Assembly: GCF_002221595.1 (NCBI RefSeq)
Contig: NZ_NHMP01000008.1
Coordinates: 1 to 64,000, forward strand
DNA from: Turicimonas muris
Lineage (GTDB): Bacteria > Pseudomonadota > Gammaproteobacteria > Burkholderiales > Burkholderiaceae_F
Length of the DNA: 64,000 nucleotides
Direction of reading: 5' to 3'
Below the pieces are notes generated by a model. That model was given only the letters and a program-made list of their open reading frames with translations. It made no database searches and was not told the DNA's origin. Position numbers and translations under genes: made by a program. How positions within the stretch are numbered: position 1 is the stretch's first letter; every line of letters starts with the position of its first letter. Below, piece by piece: positions 48,008-56,603 of this stretch.

Positions 48008-48052
48008 GAAAAAGCGGCGTGCCGGGCATAATCGAGCGTGCCGCTTTCTTTT
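48008..48052. terminator. Bidirectional terminator between hldC and galU
   Basis: AAAGCGGC (48011-48018) pairs with GCCGCTTT (48040-48047), with A- and T-rich flanks, between two convergent genes. Confidence 0.82.
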
Positions 48053-48064
48053 TCTCAAGATTTC

Positions 48065-48901
48065 TTACGCGATCTTATAGCCGTCTTTTCTTGCGAAGTG
48101 AACTGTGGCATTCAAAAATCCTTGCTTGGAGCCACAGTCAAATCTTTCACCTTCGTAAGAACAAACATAGGTGTTCTTCTTTTCCAATTCTCTGGCAATT
48201 GCGTCAGTTAATTGAATTTCACCGCCTGCTCCCTTAGGAATTTTCTTGAGACTGTCAAAGATTTCCGGTTCAAGAATATATCTGCCGATAACAGCCAAGG
48301 TGGACGGGGCTTTATCTGGATCCGGTTTTTCGATGATGGACTCAACTTTAGTCACGTCGCCCTTTTCGGCTACCTTCACGATACCGTAATCCTTAGTTTT
48401 TTCACGAGGAACGACTTGAACGGCCAAAACGCTGCCGCCGCCCTTATCTTCACGAGTCTTCATTAACTGCTCAATAACCGGCTTCTTAGAATCAATCAAG
48501 TCATCGGCAAGAATGACAGCAAACGGTTCGTTACCGATTACCGGCTCACCGCAAAGCACTGCATGGCCGAGACCAAGAGGTTCCGGCTGACGGATAAAGA
48601 TGAAATTAATTCCGGAGGGAACAATATCTCTTAGAGTCTTGAGAAGCGCTGTCTTACCTTTAACTTCCAAATCTCTTTCTAATTCAGGAGCGCTGTCGAA
48701 GTGATCTTCAATAGCACGTTTATGACGGCCGGTAATAAAGATCATATCGGTGATGCCTGCCTTAGCAGCTTCCTCAACGGCGTATTGAATAAGGGGCTTA
48801 TCCACTACGGGAAGCATTTCTTTCGGCATAGCCTTGGTCGCAGGAAGGAATCTAGTGCCGAGACCAGCAACGGGGAAAATCGCTTTTCTTACAGGTTTCA
48901 T
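48065..48901 (-). CDS. galU: UTP-glucose-1-phosphate uridylyltransferase
   Basis: Makes UDP-glucose. The 278-residue protein has [24 protein letters not shown]-type N-terminal loop, [20 protein letters not shown] and [10 protein letters not shown]. Length and motifs are standard. Single gene; with pgi and manB it completes glucose-6-phosphate to UDP-glucose. Confidence 0.95.
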   Translation of the reverse strand: MKPVRKAIFPVAGLGTRFLPATKAMPKEMLPVVDKPLIQYAVEEAAKAGITDMIFITGRHKRAIEDHFDSAPELERDLEVKGKTALLKTLRDIVPSGINFIFIRQPEPLGLGHAVLCGEPVIGNEPFAVILADDLIDSKKPVIEQLMKTREDKGGGSVLAVQVVPREKTKDYGIVKVAEKGDVTKVESIIEKPDPDKAPSTLAVIGRYILEPEIFDSLKKIPKGAGGEIQLTDAIARELEKKNTYVCSYEGERFDCGSKQGFLNATVHFARKDGYKIA

Positions 48902-48977
48902 TGTCTTTAATTTTGGGTTAACAAAGGTTTGTCAGATTTTAAACTCTTTAGGCCCTAGGTCATAGGTTAGAAGTTTT

Positions 48978-49811
48978 CTAAGAATGGCTTATTGCTTTGG
49001 AAAGGGCATTCGCCTCGTTGGGGTCATGTTCTAAGAAACGCTCGCCCCAAACACGTCTAAGCTCTTCGCGCATTCTTTCCTCGCAAATTTTTCCCACCTG
49101 ATGACGATCAAGGCCTTTAGTGTCAATCGGCTTTAAAAAATGGGCTGTTGCAACAAGATCTTTTGTCGTAACAACGTTCCAAAGAGATCCCATAAGGGTC
49201 ACATCTCCGCAGAAGGCCACTCTAGTTGTCGGAACACCTTCACTTGTATAAACCAGAACCATTGGCTGCACAACTGCACCTGCTTTGACCGCAGGAGCCA
49301 AGAAATTGGATTTCAGGGGAAGCAAAGAGTTTCCGAATGTGGTCGTTCCCTCAGCAAAAAGAGCTACGACTTCTTTCCTTTGCAAAGCTTCTTGAATGTC
49401 CGTATTAATCTGAAGAATCGCTCTCTTAGAGGAACGATTAATAAAGAGTGTTCCGATCGCCTGAGCAATCTTTCCGAATATCGGCCAGTTGGCAATTTCA
49501 GCTTTGGCCACAAAACGGCTTGCAACGGCAGAATCCAACGAGAAGATATCGACCCAGGAAATATGGTTAGAGACAATAATTTCTCCCGGGGCTTCCTCGG
49601 TTAAGCCATACTCCAGCATACTTTTCGGAAGACTGCCGGTATAAGCCGTTTTTACGCCTGCCATCGCCAAAATGCGGCAGTTGTATTCTTTAATCATCCG
49701 GCCTTGTTCTTTCTTATCCACCCTCTGGAATTTTGTATAAGCGACAAACAAAACCCACAGAGAATAGGTAAGAAGCGAAACCATACGGAAAACACCAACC
49801 AAGATTCTCAT
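48978..49811 (-). CDS. PlsC-domain lysophospholipid acyltransferase
   Basis: Membrane acyltransferase of the PlsC/LpxL-like phosphate acyltransferase group, 277 residues. It has an N-terminal membrane segment, the canonical HX4D motif SNHISWVDIFS and FAEGTTTFGNSLLPLKSNFL. It differs clearly from the plsC product at 21668 and resembles ornithine-lipid (OlsA-like) or lyso-PA acyltransferases; the acceptor is unknown. It lies 7 nt behind ruvX, in the algH-ruvX unit. Confidence 0.83.
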   Translation of the reverse strand: MRILVGVFRMVSLLTYSLWVLFVAYTKFQRVDKKEQGRMIKEYNCRILAMAGVKTAYTGSLPKSMLEYGLTEEAPGEIIVSNHISWVDIFSLDSAVASRFVAKAEIANWPIFGKIAQAIGTLFINRSSKRAILQINTDIQEALQRKEVVALFAEGTTTFGNSLLPLKSNFLAPAVKAGAVVQPMVLVYTSEGVPTTRVAFCGDVTLMGSLWNVVTTKDLVATAHFLKPIDTKGLDRHQVGKICEERMREELRRVWGERFLEHDPNEANALSKAISHS

Positions 49812-49818
49812 GATTTTT

Positions 49819-50271
49819 TTAATTTACGTTATCGATAAAATTTTCTCTGAACCACTGTTCCAGAATGACCTGAGCTGCCAGATCGTCAATGTAGTCATCT
49901 GAGCCCTCTTCTACCTCAACTGAGGAAAAGCGTTCATCCACTCTTGCTACATACACATTGAACCGGCCGTTGATTTGATTAGCAAAGTTTTCACAGACAG
50001 GGGTCATTGAGTTAGGTGCGCCGTCCTTATGGCGAGGGACACCGACGACCACCAACGCCGGCTTCCAATCCTCCATGATCTGCGTAATTTGCTTCCACTT
50101 TTCTTGGTTTTTCTTCCAATGAATAATGGTTAGAGGGCGACTGTCCTTGACAACCGTGTTGCCGATTGCGACCCCTATTCGGGCTAATCCATAGTCGAAA
50201 GCCAAAATAATGCTGTCTTCCGATAGTTTTTCGACGACTTTCCGAGGAAGAGATGAATTCTCTTTAAGCAT
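49819..50271 (-). CDS. ruvX: Pre-16S rRNA nuclease YqgF/RuvX
   Basis: RNase H-like nuclease that processes pre-16S rRNA. The 150-residue protein has FDYGLARIGVAIGN, VVVGVPRHKDG and VDERFSSVEVE near the C-terminal DDLAA motif. The ATG overlaps the algH stop by 8 nt. The algH-ruvX pair is conserved in proteobacteria. Confidence 0.93.
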   Translation of the reverse strand: MLKENSSLPRKVVEKLSEDSIILAFDYGLARIGVAIGNTVVKDSRPLTIIHWKKNQEKWKQITQIMEDWKPALVVVGVPRHKDGAPNSMTPVCENFANQINGRFNVYVARVDERFSSVEVEEGSDDYIDDLAAQVILEQWFRENFIDNVN

Positions 50272-50815
50272 GGCCGACGATACCTTCCATTGATTTGAAT
50301 TGATTCACATCAATTCCCAATTCTGCCAATGCGGCGTCATATTTCATCTGATAAGGCATCTCAAAGAGTATCTCTTTATTGAAAGGTGCAACTAACCAAT
50401 CTTCTCGGCCCAATTCATCTTCCAACTGACCTACGGCCCATCCTGCGTAACCGACGGCGCACAAAAAATTAGAAGGCCCGGTGCCTTTGAGGATATCGTC
50501 AAAAATATCAACTGACACGGTTGTTACTACCCCCGGTCCTGATCTCATCGATCTCATCCACAATTTTTCGTCAGGATGAAGAAAAATCCCTTGGTGAGGA
50601 GCTACAGGGCCGCCCCAAAATACCGGCATTTCCTCAACTTTACGAGGAAAAGAGTACTGAGTAAAAAGACTTTGTAGAGTCATTCCGATTGGTCGGTTAA
50701 CCACAATACCGGTTGCTCCGTCCTTGCCGTGTTCGATCATATAGATCAAAGTTTCCTGGAATCTAGGATCCTGCATAGACGGTGCTGCAATTAAAAATTG
50801 CCCAGTCAAATCCAC
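50264..50815 (-). CDS. algH: YqgE/AlgH family protein (UPF0301)
   Basis: Small cytosolic protein of unresolved role, named after alginate regulation in Pseudomonas. The 183-residue protein begins VDLTGQFLIAAPSMQDPRFQETLIYMIEH, with GIVVNRPIGMTL and FWGGPVAPHQGIFLHP. I use the GTG at 50815, with GAGGGAG 8 nt upstream; the TTG at 50839 is unlikely. Operon with ruvX. Confidence 0.92.
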   Translation of the reverse strand: MDLTGQFLIAAPSMQDPRFQETLIYMIEHGKDGATGIVVNRPIGMTLQSLFTQYSFPRKVEEMPVFWGGPVAPHQGIFLHPDEKLWMRSMRSGPGVVTTVSVDIFDDILKGTGPSNFLCAVGYAGWAVGQLEDELGREDWLVAPFNKEILFEMPYQMKYDAALAELGIDVNQFKSMEGIVGHA

Positions 50816-51082
50816 TTTATCAACTCCCTCTAGAAACAAGCCAAATACATTGTATCGGATGAGTTCTTTCTTGGATATAAGGCAGCCTTCTTAAAAGAAA
50901 GAACCAAAAGGCCAACTCTAGGCCATAAATTATCAGTTAACGTGCTATCTATCTCAGACTCTGGCCCTCAAAATGAGAAGTAAGCAAAGTTTTATCCTCT
51001 TTTTTCTCCGAAGCCAATACTGCATAAATCCAAGGTCCATCGAATTAGAATAGAGATTTTAAGAACAAAACTTCTTCTCCCG

Positions 51083-51523
51083 ATGGTCGAATTTTCAACA
51101 ACATTAGCCGATGCATTAGCTCCCATCACCCTGATTTCCGGCGTGGGGCTTTTGCTTGTTTCCATGTCTGCACGTTACGGACATGCCACCACCCGCATTC
51201 GTCAATTGATGGCTGAACGTTCAGATTCTCCTGATGAAGTGGATGAGGAATTAGAAAATTCCATTCGCCTGATTTACCGCCGTGCAAAACTTTTAAAAAA
51301 CGGCGTACTGACCGTTGCGCTTTCAGCAGCTTTCAGCAGTCTGCAGGTTCTTTTCATTACGATTGAGCATCTGTTTAATCTAGACCTCTCTGTCTGGAAA
51401 TCGGCCATGCTGTTAGCTTCCGTGATTTTCATCGTACTGTCGAGTTGCATTTACGTAAGCGAAGTGCAGATTTCCGTACGTGCTCTCGGTGTATCCGTTC
51501 ATCATCACGACAGACCGCAATAA
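51083..51523 (+). CDS. DUF2721 membrane protein, first tandem copy
   Basis: Small membrane protein of 146 residues with an N-terminal hydrophobic segment (ALAPITLISGVGLLLVSMSARYGH, DUF2721 signature) and two more at about 70-90 and 105-125. The connecting loop is charged. Function unknown. The copy at 51534 is a paralogue with the same layout, 10 nt downstream. Confidence 0.85.
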   Translation: MVEFSTTLADALAPITLISGVGLLLVSMSARYGHATTRIRQLMAERSDSPDEVDEELENSIRLIYRRAKLLKNGVLTVALSAAFSSLQVLFITIEHLFNLDLSVWKSAMLLASVIFIVLSSCIYVSEVQISVRALGVSVHHHDRPQ

Positions 51524-51533
51524 GGAGTGAATC

Positions 51534-51971
51534 ATGGTAACTTACGCAGCAACTTTATCGAATGCCTTGACTCCTATTACTCTAATTTCGGGTGTAGGCC
51601 TTTTGCTGTTAGCGATGTCAGCGAGATACAACCACACAACAGACAGAGTAAGACAGCTTTTAAAGGAAAGAAAGAAAATTCTTCCTAGGAAAGACAGCGA
51701 CTTAGAAAGAGCAATTAACCTCATCTACGAACGCAGCCATCTTTTGAAGAATGCCATTCTGGCGGTAACAATTTCTGCAGCCTTCAGCGGAATTCTGGTT
51801 CTAGTCTCCATTCTGGAAAACATTTTGAACCTCAAACTTGAGGTCTGGAAGTCCACTATTCTTTTGACCGCGGTTATTTTCATTGTCACTTCGACCATCT
51901 TTTTTGTCATGGAAGTGCACTTGTCTCTGAAGGCACTTGGCTTAAGTATCGAGAAGCGCATCCGATCATAA
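51534..51971 (+). CDS. DUF2721 membrane protein, second tandem copy
   Basis: 145 residues, paralogous to the preceding gene: both start with a TLA/TLS-NAL-PITLISGVGLLL segment followed by R(V/I)RQL, LIY-R--LLKN and VWKS. AAGGAG precedes the ATG. Function unknown; the pair may form a heteromeric membrane complex. Divergence between copies is substantial, so the duplication is old. Confidence 0.85.
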   Translation: MVTYAATLSNALTPITLISGVGLLLLAMSARYNHTTDRVRQLLKERKKILPRKDSDLERAINLIYERSHLLKNAILAVTISAAFSGILVLVSILENILNLKLEVWKSTILLTAVIFIVTSTIFFVMEVHLSLKALGLSIEKRIRS

Positions 51972-52012
51972 TTTGGGCGATCATGTAGTGTCCATTTACT
52001 CAGAGTGGTTTG

Positions 52013-52072
52013 TTTTTCCTCTTACTCGCCTCCAATGAATTCATCATTGAGGTATCCGAATAAGAGGAAAAA
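52013..52072 (+). promoter_or_regulatory. Long leader hairpin that sequesters the HdeD-like gene's ribosome-binding site
   Basis: A perfect 12-bp outer stem (52013-52024 with 52061-52072) continues through TCG/CGA and CCTC-C-AATGA/TCATTGAGG to a five-base loop at 52039-52043. The 3' arm contains AAGAGGA (52062-52068), the only good Shine-Dalgarno for the ATG at 52078. There is no T-tract behind it, so it is not a terminator. It could be an RNA thermometer, a protein-binding leader or a ribosome-gated switch. Confidence 0.72.
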
Positions 52073-52077
52073 AAATC

Positions 52078-52695
52078 ATGTCAGACAACAAACAAAATCC
52101 TATGCCCGGCGATCCCGTCAATGCTCGTATCGTCCGTGAATTGCTCCTGCCGCTTCGCAACAGCTCCGGTTCTATGATTGGTTGGGGCATCTTCTCCATC
52201 GTCCTTGGTACCATCGGTTTATTTGCTCCGATTGCGTTCTCCGTAGGCGTCACGATTTTCGTCGGCGCCATGCTTCTCGTCAGCGGTGCAACCGGTCTCG
52301 CACTTTTTTGGAAAGCTCAGGGATGGGGGGCCAGAACGGCTGCCATTATTCTTGCATTATTGACCGCCGTTACCGGTTTAATCTTGATGTTCTACCCGAT
52401 TTTCGGTGCAGAAACATTGACATTATTCTTGGCTTCTTACTTTGTCGCCGTCGGTCTTGTTAAGTGCTGGATTGCATTGAGCAACACCGATACAAAAGGC
52501 TGGGGCTTGATGCTCTTCTCTGCTGTCGTTTCCTTCCTGTTAGGCATCTGCCTCTGGTGGGGCTGGCCGCAAAGCGCACCTTGGATCTTCGGTATCTTTG
52601 TCGCTATCGAATTGATCTTCGATGGTTGGGCAGCTTTGATGATGGGCTTTGAAGTCAGAGCTTATACAAAGAACCAAGGAAATCAAAACAATTAA
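52078..52695 (+). CDS. HdeD-family (DUF308) membrane protein
   Basis: Integral membrane protein of 205 residues with six hydrophobic helices in three pairs, the DUF308/HdeD pattern (GWGIFSIVLGTIGLFAPIAF). E. coli HdeD contributes to acid resistance at high cell density; a similar role here is possible but unproven. Its ribosome-binding site is inside a long hairpin, so translation is likely regulated. Terminator hairpins follow. Confidence 0.86.
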   Translation: MSDNKQNPMPGDPVNARIVRELLLPLRNSSGSMIGWGIFSIVLGTIGLFAPIAFSVGVTIFVGAMLLVSGATGLALFWKAQGWGARTAAIILALLTAVTGLILMFYPIFGAETLTLFLASYFVAVGLVKCWIALSNTDTKGWGLMLFSAVVSFLLGICLWWGWPQSAPWIFGIFVAIELIFDGWAALMMGFEVRAYTKNQGNQNN

Positions 52696-52708
52696 AAATT
52701 AGTAGAAC

Positions 52709-52766
52709 GGCGCTGCTGCAGCGCCTTCTGTCGGAACGGGATAACGAAATGTTTATCCCGTTTTCT
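52709..52766 (+). terminator. Two hairpins ending the HdeD-like transcript
   Basis: GGCGCTGC-T-GCAGCGCC (52709-52725) is a perfect palindrome, and AACGGGATAA (52735-52744) pairs with TTATCCCGTT (52753-52762) followed by T-rich sequence. The second is the likely terminator. Confidence 0.8.
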
Positions 52767-52772
52767 GTGTTC

Positions 52773-53867
52773 CTATTTCTTGGATTCCTCCTCAATATCG
52801 CCTGAGAGTTTATCAAGCATTTCATCGGAGAATTTTTCCAATTCTTCGATCTGTTTTTGGCTGTCTTTCCCGAGAAGTTCTGCGAAAGGACGCTGAGTCT
52901 TCATCAATCCGGTCACAACCTTAATGCCCTGCTCTTGATCGGAGACGGTAAAACTGTCGGTAACTTCATCAAGATTGACCGGAAGAATGACCGGTGTAAG
53001 CTCCCTTCTGAGCGGCATTTCTTGCGTTGTAACAATCGGCATGGGCGTCTCGGCAAGCTTCTTAAGCATAAAAGATAGGCCTGCGAACGGAATAGAAATC
53101 TGAAGCATAACGACCTGTCTGCTCAGCACGTTGTAATCTTTTTCATCGATCTTTTCGCGCTGCGGAATATCCGTTGGAATTAAGCCGGTCTCTCCAATCG
53201 ACTGCGTCAACACCAAACCGATATCATTAGTCCAGTCCGGTGCCTTTCCCACTTCATAGAAGACTTTCTGAGCCGTCAGCTGTGCTACGGCGAAGAATCC
53301 GTAGGGCAGATGCTCTTCGCTCAGATGCATCAAAATATGCTGGGCGTTTCTAATATTTTTGATAAGAATTGGAAATTCCAACACTCGGAAAGTCCCGTTT
53401 GGGAGTCCGAAAGTACAAGGAAGATCATCGGGGCTGTTTAACCAGGAAATACGGTATTTGCTTTCGAAATACTCTTTAGCTTTTTGTTCCCAGTCTTTTG
53501 GAAAACCGTCCTCATAAAGGCTTGCGAGAACCTGAGGAAAAGGTTGATCATCAGAAGCTTCAACGGCACTTCCCTCAATGCCCATCCAAACCTGAGAAAC
53601 GGAATACATTTTGGTATCCTTTCTCCAGTTCACCGTAACCTTGGCTTTTTGCTCGGCATCCTTCCATTGTGCGAACCAACCATCTTCATTGATTACCAAT
53701 GTCCCCTCATCAAGAGGTCCGAAAATCAAATATGGAGGAAGATCTTTCTTTTCTTTAACTTCACTTGCTTTGAAAGCAGCCCAATTGAACAGCTCTCCTG
53801 TACAAGGTTTGCTATTAATAATGGCTATCTCGAAAAGATCATTATAATTTCTTTCTTGATCCGACAT
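52773..53867 (-). CDS. Hypothetical protein, family not recognised
   Basis: A 364-residue soluble acidic protein with no signal peptide or membrane segment. Start at the ATG 53867 with GGGAAA upstream; an 18-residue longer form is possible. Aromatic-rich N-terminal half (WFAQWKDAEQKAKVTVNWRKD, YRISWLNSPDDLPCTFGLP); a more regular region at about 170-330 contains HLSEEHLPYGFFAVAQLT and PDWTNDIGLVLTQSIGETGL. The C-terminus is a charged helix. It resembles DUF-type proteins found beside enterobacterial Hde/Yeg genes, but I cannot name the family. Confidence 0.8.
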   Translation of the reverse strand: MSDQERNYNDLFEIAIINSKPCTGELFNWAAFKASEVKEKKDLPPYLIFGPLDEGTLVINEDGWFAQWKDAEQKAKVTVNWRKDTKMYSVSQVWMGIEGSAVEASDDQPFPQVLASLYEDGFPKDWEQKAKEYFESKYRISWLNSPDDLPCTFGLPNGTFRVLEFPILIKNIRNAQHILMHLSEEHLPYGFFAVAQLTAQKVFYEVGKAPDWTNDIGLVLTQSIGETGLIPTDIPQREKIDEKDYNVLSRQVVMLQISIPFAGLSFMLKKLAETPMPIVTTQEMPLRRELTPVILPVNLDEVTDSFTVSDQEQGIKVVTGLMKTQRPFAELLGKDSQKQIEELEKFSDEMLDKLSGDIEEESKK

Positions 53868-53985
53868 TTTGTTTCCCAAACTAAATTTACAGGCTGCCAT
53901 CAAAGAGCGCCAACGACTCAAGCATAACAGCTTTCAAATCTGATGTTTTAGACGGTCCAACTCGGACGTCTGACAAAGTTCAGTC

Positions 53986-54008
53986 CATGATAATCACTTA
54001 TTATCATG
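53986..54008. repeat. 23-bp inverted repeat downstream of the LysR gene
   Basis: CATGATAAT and ATTATCATG are perfect 9-bp arms around CACTT. A second, imperfect repeat (AGACGGTCC/GGACGTCT) lies at 53950-53972. They may be operators or terminator-like hairpins; neither has a T-tract. Confidence 0.45.
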
Positions 54009-54106
54009 AGATAGATCGTGCCGAGAATAAACTGAGCAACCGTCGAAGAGGAGAGTGAAATAGGCAGAAAAACATTGAAGAAGAGCAGAAAATTCTTTCT
54101 CAGCTG

Positions 54107-55078
54107 TTAAACACAGCTGTCTTGGCCGAGTTGATCAAATCTTCGATGCAGATTGGCAATTTCCTCTGTTTGACTACGTGCCAACCACTCTCCGAAAACC
54201 CGAACTCTTTCGTACTCCCAAAACTGTTCCGGAGAAAAGATATAGCAACCCAAGGAAGGTCTCCTCCATCCGTTCAAAACAACTTTCAGCGTCCCGGCTT
54301 CCAGCTCATCGATACAATGGATTAGAGGAATATCGGCCGCAATACCACCACCAAGAAGGCAAGCATTTTTCATGTCCACCACAGTTTCAAAAGTAAAAAT
54401 CTTGTCCCAACTCATTAACTTACGGACACCGTTCTTAACCAAAAACTCTGTAGGTTTTCTGGTAGAACCCTTAAATATCAACCCGTTATGATTGACCAAT
54501 TCGTCAGGATCTTGGGGGCTGCCGTACTGAGACAAATAGCGTGGAGAACAGCAGGGAATAAAATCCATTTTCCCAACATATCGATAAACCAGACCTGCAA
54601 GAGAACCACCAGTGCTATAGCCTACGGTCAGATGAGGAAGAGTTTCGCCATCAGAAAATGTCTGATCTAATACTGCCCCTTTATGCAGTTGTACGACATC
54701 GAACTCAACATTTGGGTAAATCTGCTGGAACTCTAGAATCCTAGGAGTAACCATTCCCGGTCCGATCCCGCCGGGGATTGCCAGCCTGATAACGCCTTCC
54801 ATTTTTTCTTTACTACTTAGTAAAGTCTCAAGCATTACGCGGTGCTGAGCAAGAAGTTTTTGAGCCTCTTTTAAGGCCTCTTGTCCGAAAATGGTCAGAG
54901 ACAACGGCCTTTTGCCGTGGACAAACAACGGGCGTCCCAAAGAAGCTTCCAAGCTTTTTATGCTTCGGCTCAAAGTTGACGGCTCAATATTGTGAACGTT
55001 AGCAGCGAGGTTAAGACCTCCGTTTTCTGCTACTAATACAAAGTGCCTCCACGCCTCAAGATCAAATCGTCTGTCCAT
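54107..55078 (-). CDS. LysR-family transcriptional regulator
   Basis: Activator or repressor of 323 residues with an N-terminal winged helix (RRFDLEAWRHFVLVAENGGLNLAANVHNIEPSTLSRSIKSLE-type, about 4-62) and a periplasmic-binding-protein-like effector domain (about 90-300). It is divergent from the five-gene operon starting at 55308, the classic LysR arrangement, so it probably controls that operon in response to its substrate or an intermediate. Confidence 0.9.
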   Translation of the reverse strand: MDRRFDLEAWRHFVLVAENGGLNLAANVHNIEPSTLSRSIKSLEASLGRPLFVHGKRPLSLTIFGQEALKEAQKLLAQHRVMLETLLSSKEKMEGVIRLAIPGGIGPGMVTPRILEFQQIYPNVEFDVVQLHKGAVLDQTFSDGETLPHLTVGYSTGGSLAGLVYRYVGKMDFIPCCSPRYLSQYGSPQDPDELVNHNGLIFKGSTRKPTEFLVKNGVRKLMSWDKIFTFETVVDMKNACLLGGGIAADIPLIHCIDELEAGTLKVVLNGWRRPSLGCYIFSPEQFWEYERVRVFGEWLARSQTEEIANLHRRFDQLGQDSCV

Positions 55079-55099
55079 TTTTCAATCTCTAATTGCCGT

Positions 55100-55122
55100 T
55101 TGCAGAATTTTAATTGCAGAAT
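55100..55122. promoter_or_regulatory. Direct repeats in the LysR/operon intergenic region
   Basis: TTGCAGAAT occurs at 55100-55108 and 55114-55122, 14 nt apart, and AATTG-N9-CAATT lies at 55187-55205. These are the best candidates for LysR binding, but none is a clear T-N11-A box. Confidence 0.4.
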
Positions 55123-55307
55123 CCGCAACTAAGATCTTTGAACTTTCCTGGCATTTAAGAAAAGATTCGAAAGAACCCTCGAAATAAATTGCAATTCCGA
55201 CAATTAATAATCGGTTTTTTTGTTCTTTTCGTCAATAAGAGAAAGCCATAGACTAACCACCAACATCTCGTTATTCCAATGAAATTCAAATCCCAAGGAA
55301 AACAAAA

Positions 55308-56582
55308 ATGTCCTGGCAAATCCTCGTTTCTATCCTAATTATCTGTGCGGCGATCTACGCAATCGTCAAAAAGTGCGATGCTCGCCTGACTCTCTTTTTA
55401 GCCGGTGCAATCATGTGTTTGTTAGCCGGTTCACCCATGGATGCCTTCAAAGGTTTCGTCAAAGGAATGGTTAATCCAAATCTCGTTCCTCCAATCTGTG
55501 CGGCTATGGGTTTTGCTGCTGCCGTTACCTATTCCAAATGCGACCAGCACTTAGTAGCTTTACTTGCAACACCTCTTCGAAAAATTGGCGGTCTGTTGAT
55601 TTTTGCAGGCATGTTTACGACCTTCCTCGTTAACATCGCCATTATGAGTGCGGCCGGAACAGCAGCCACAGTGGGTGCAACCTTCATTCCTATCATGATT
55701 CGAGCCGGGATCCGCCCTGCAGGCGCAGCAGCGGCTATCGGAGGCGGGACAATGATGGGCTTACTTCTGAACCCAGGCTGTGCTCACGATATCTACATCG
55801 CCAAACTCGGCAACACTCCGGTAATGGAATTCATCTCCAATAACGCGATTTACATCGTCGCAACAATGTTGGTTGCCGCAATCGTCAGCACCTTAGTGAT
55901 GATCTTCTTCTTTAAAGACAACAAACCGGAAGCCGCAGAACTGGCAGAATTTGTTTCTGAAGAAAAAGAAGGCGAATTCAAGATCAATTTAGCAAAAGCC
56001 ACGGCTCCTTTAGTGCCCATGGTCCTCTTGATTTGCGGTACTCTTTGGCTGCCGAAAGGCTCTCTGGACGTTGTTGCTTCTATGTTGCTCGGCGTCGCCT
56101 ACATCGCGATTATCAGTTTCCGTCATCCCAATGAACTTATCAAAAGTTTTTTCAAAGGCATGGGATCAGGTTACGCTTCTGTTATCGGTCTTATTATTGC
56201 AGCCGGCGTCTTTGCGCTGGGCATGCAGAAGATTGGTTTAGTTCCCGCCTTTATTGACCTCCTTAAAGAATCCAATGACATTGCTCGCTGGGGTGCCTCC
56301 TTCGGTCCATTCCTGCTGGCCGTATTAACTGGTTCCGGCGAAGCTGCAATCTGGGCATTCAACCAAGCCGTCACTCCGCACGCAGCTTCCTTCGGCATGA
56401 ATCCTGAAACTCTCGGTCTTCTCTGCGCCATTGCCGGTCAATTAGGCCGTACCGCTTCTCCAATTGCCGGCTGCATCATTATCGTGGCAGGCATAGCCAA
56501 AGTCAGCCCCGTCGAAATCTCCAAACGGATGTGCGTCGGAATGCTCGTTGCTCTCGTCTTCGCAGCTTTGATCATGGTTTAG
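55308..56582 (+). CDS. DcuC-type anaerobic C4-dicarboxylate carrier
   Basis: Inner-membrane carrier of 424 residues in the DcuC family, which takes up or exchanges C4-dicarboxylates or exports succinate in anaerobes. About 11 hydrophobic segments; family landmarks are AAGTAATVGATFIPIMI, GGGTMMGLLLNPGCAHDIYIAK and AGQLGRTASPIAG. It heads the operon and has AAGGA before the ATG. Placement beside a fumarate-releasing lyase fits exchange of succinate for a related substrate. Actual substrate unknown. Confidence 0.88.
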   Translation: MSWQILVSILIICAAIYAIVKKCDARLTLFLAGAIMCLLAGSPMDAFKGFVKGMVNPNLVPPICAAMGFAAAVTYSKCDQHLVALLATPLRKIGGLLIFAGMFTTFLVNIAIMSAAGTAATVGATFIPIMIRAGIRPAGAAAAIGGGTMMGLLLNPGCAHDIYIAKLGNTPVMEFISNNAIYIVATMLVAAIVSTLVMIFFFKDNKPEAAELAEFVSEEKEGEFKINLAKATAPLVPMVLLICGTLWLPKGSLDVVASMLLGVAYIAIISFRHPNELIKSFFKGMGSGYASVIGLIIAAGVFALGMQKIGLVPAFIDLLKESNDIARWGASFGPFLLAVLTGSGEAAIWAFNQAVTPHAASFGMNPETLGLLCAIAGQLGRTASPIAGCIIIVAGIAKVSPVEISKRMCVGMLVALVFAALIMV

Positions 56583-56603
56583 CACAGTACCAGGGGAAAT
56601 GTT

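Noticed and set aside
52013-52072. Hairpin as terminator of the DUF2721 pair
   Set aside because: The 3' arm is followed by A7, not T, on the plus strand, and it contains the Shine-Dalgarno of the next gene.
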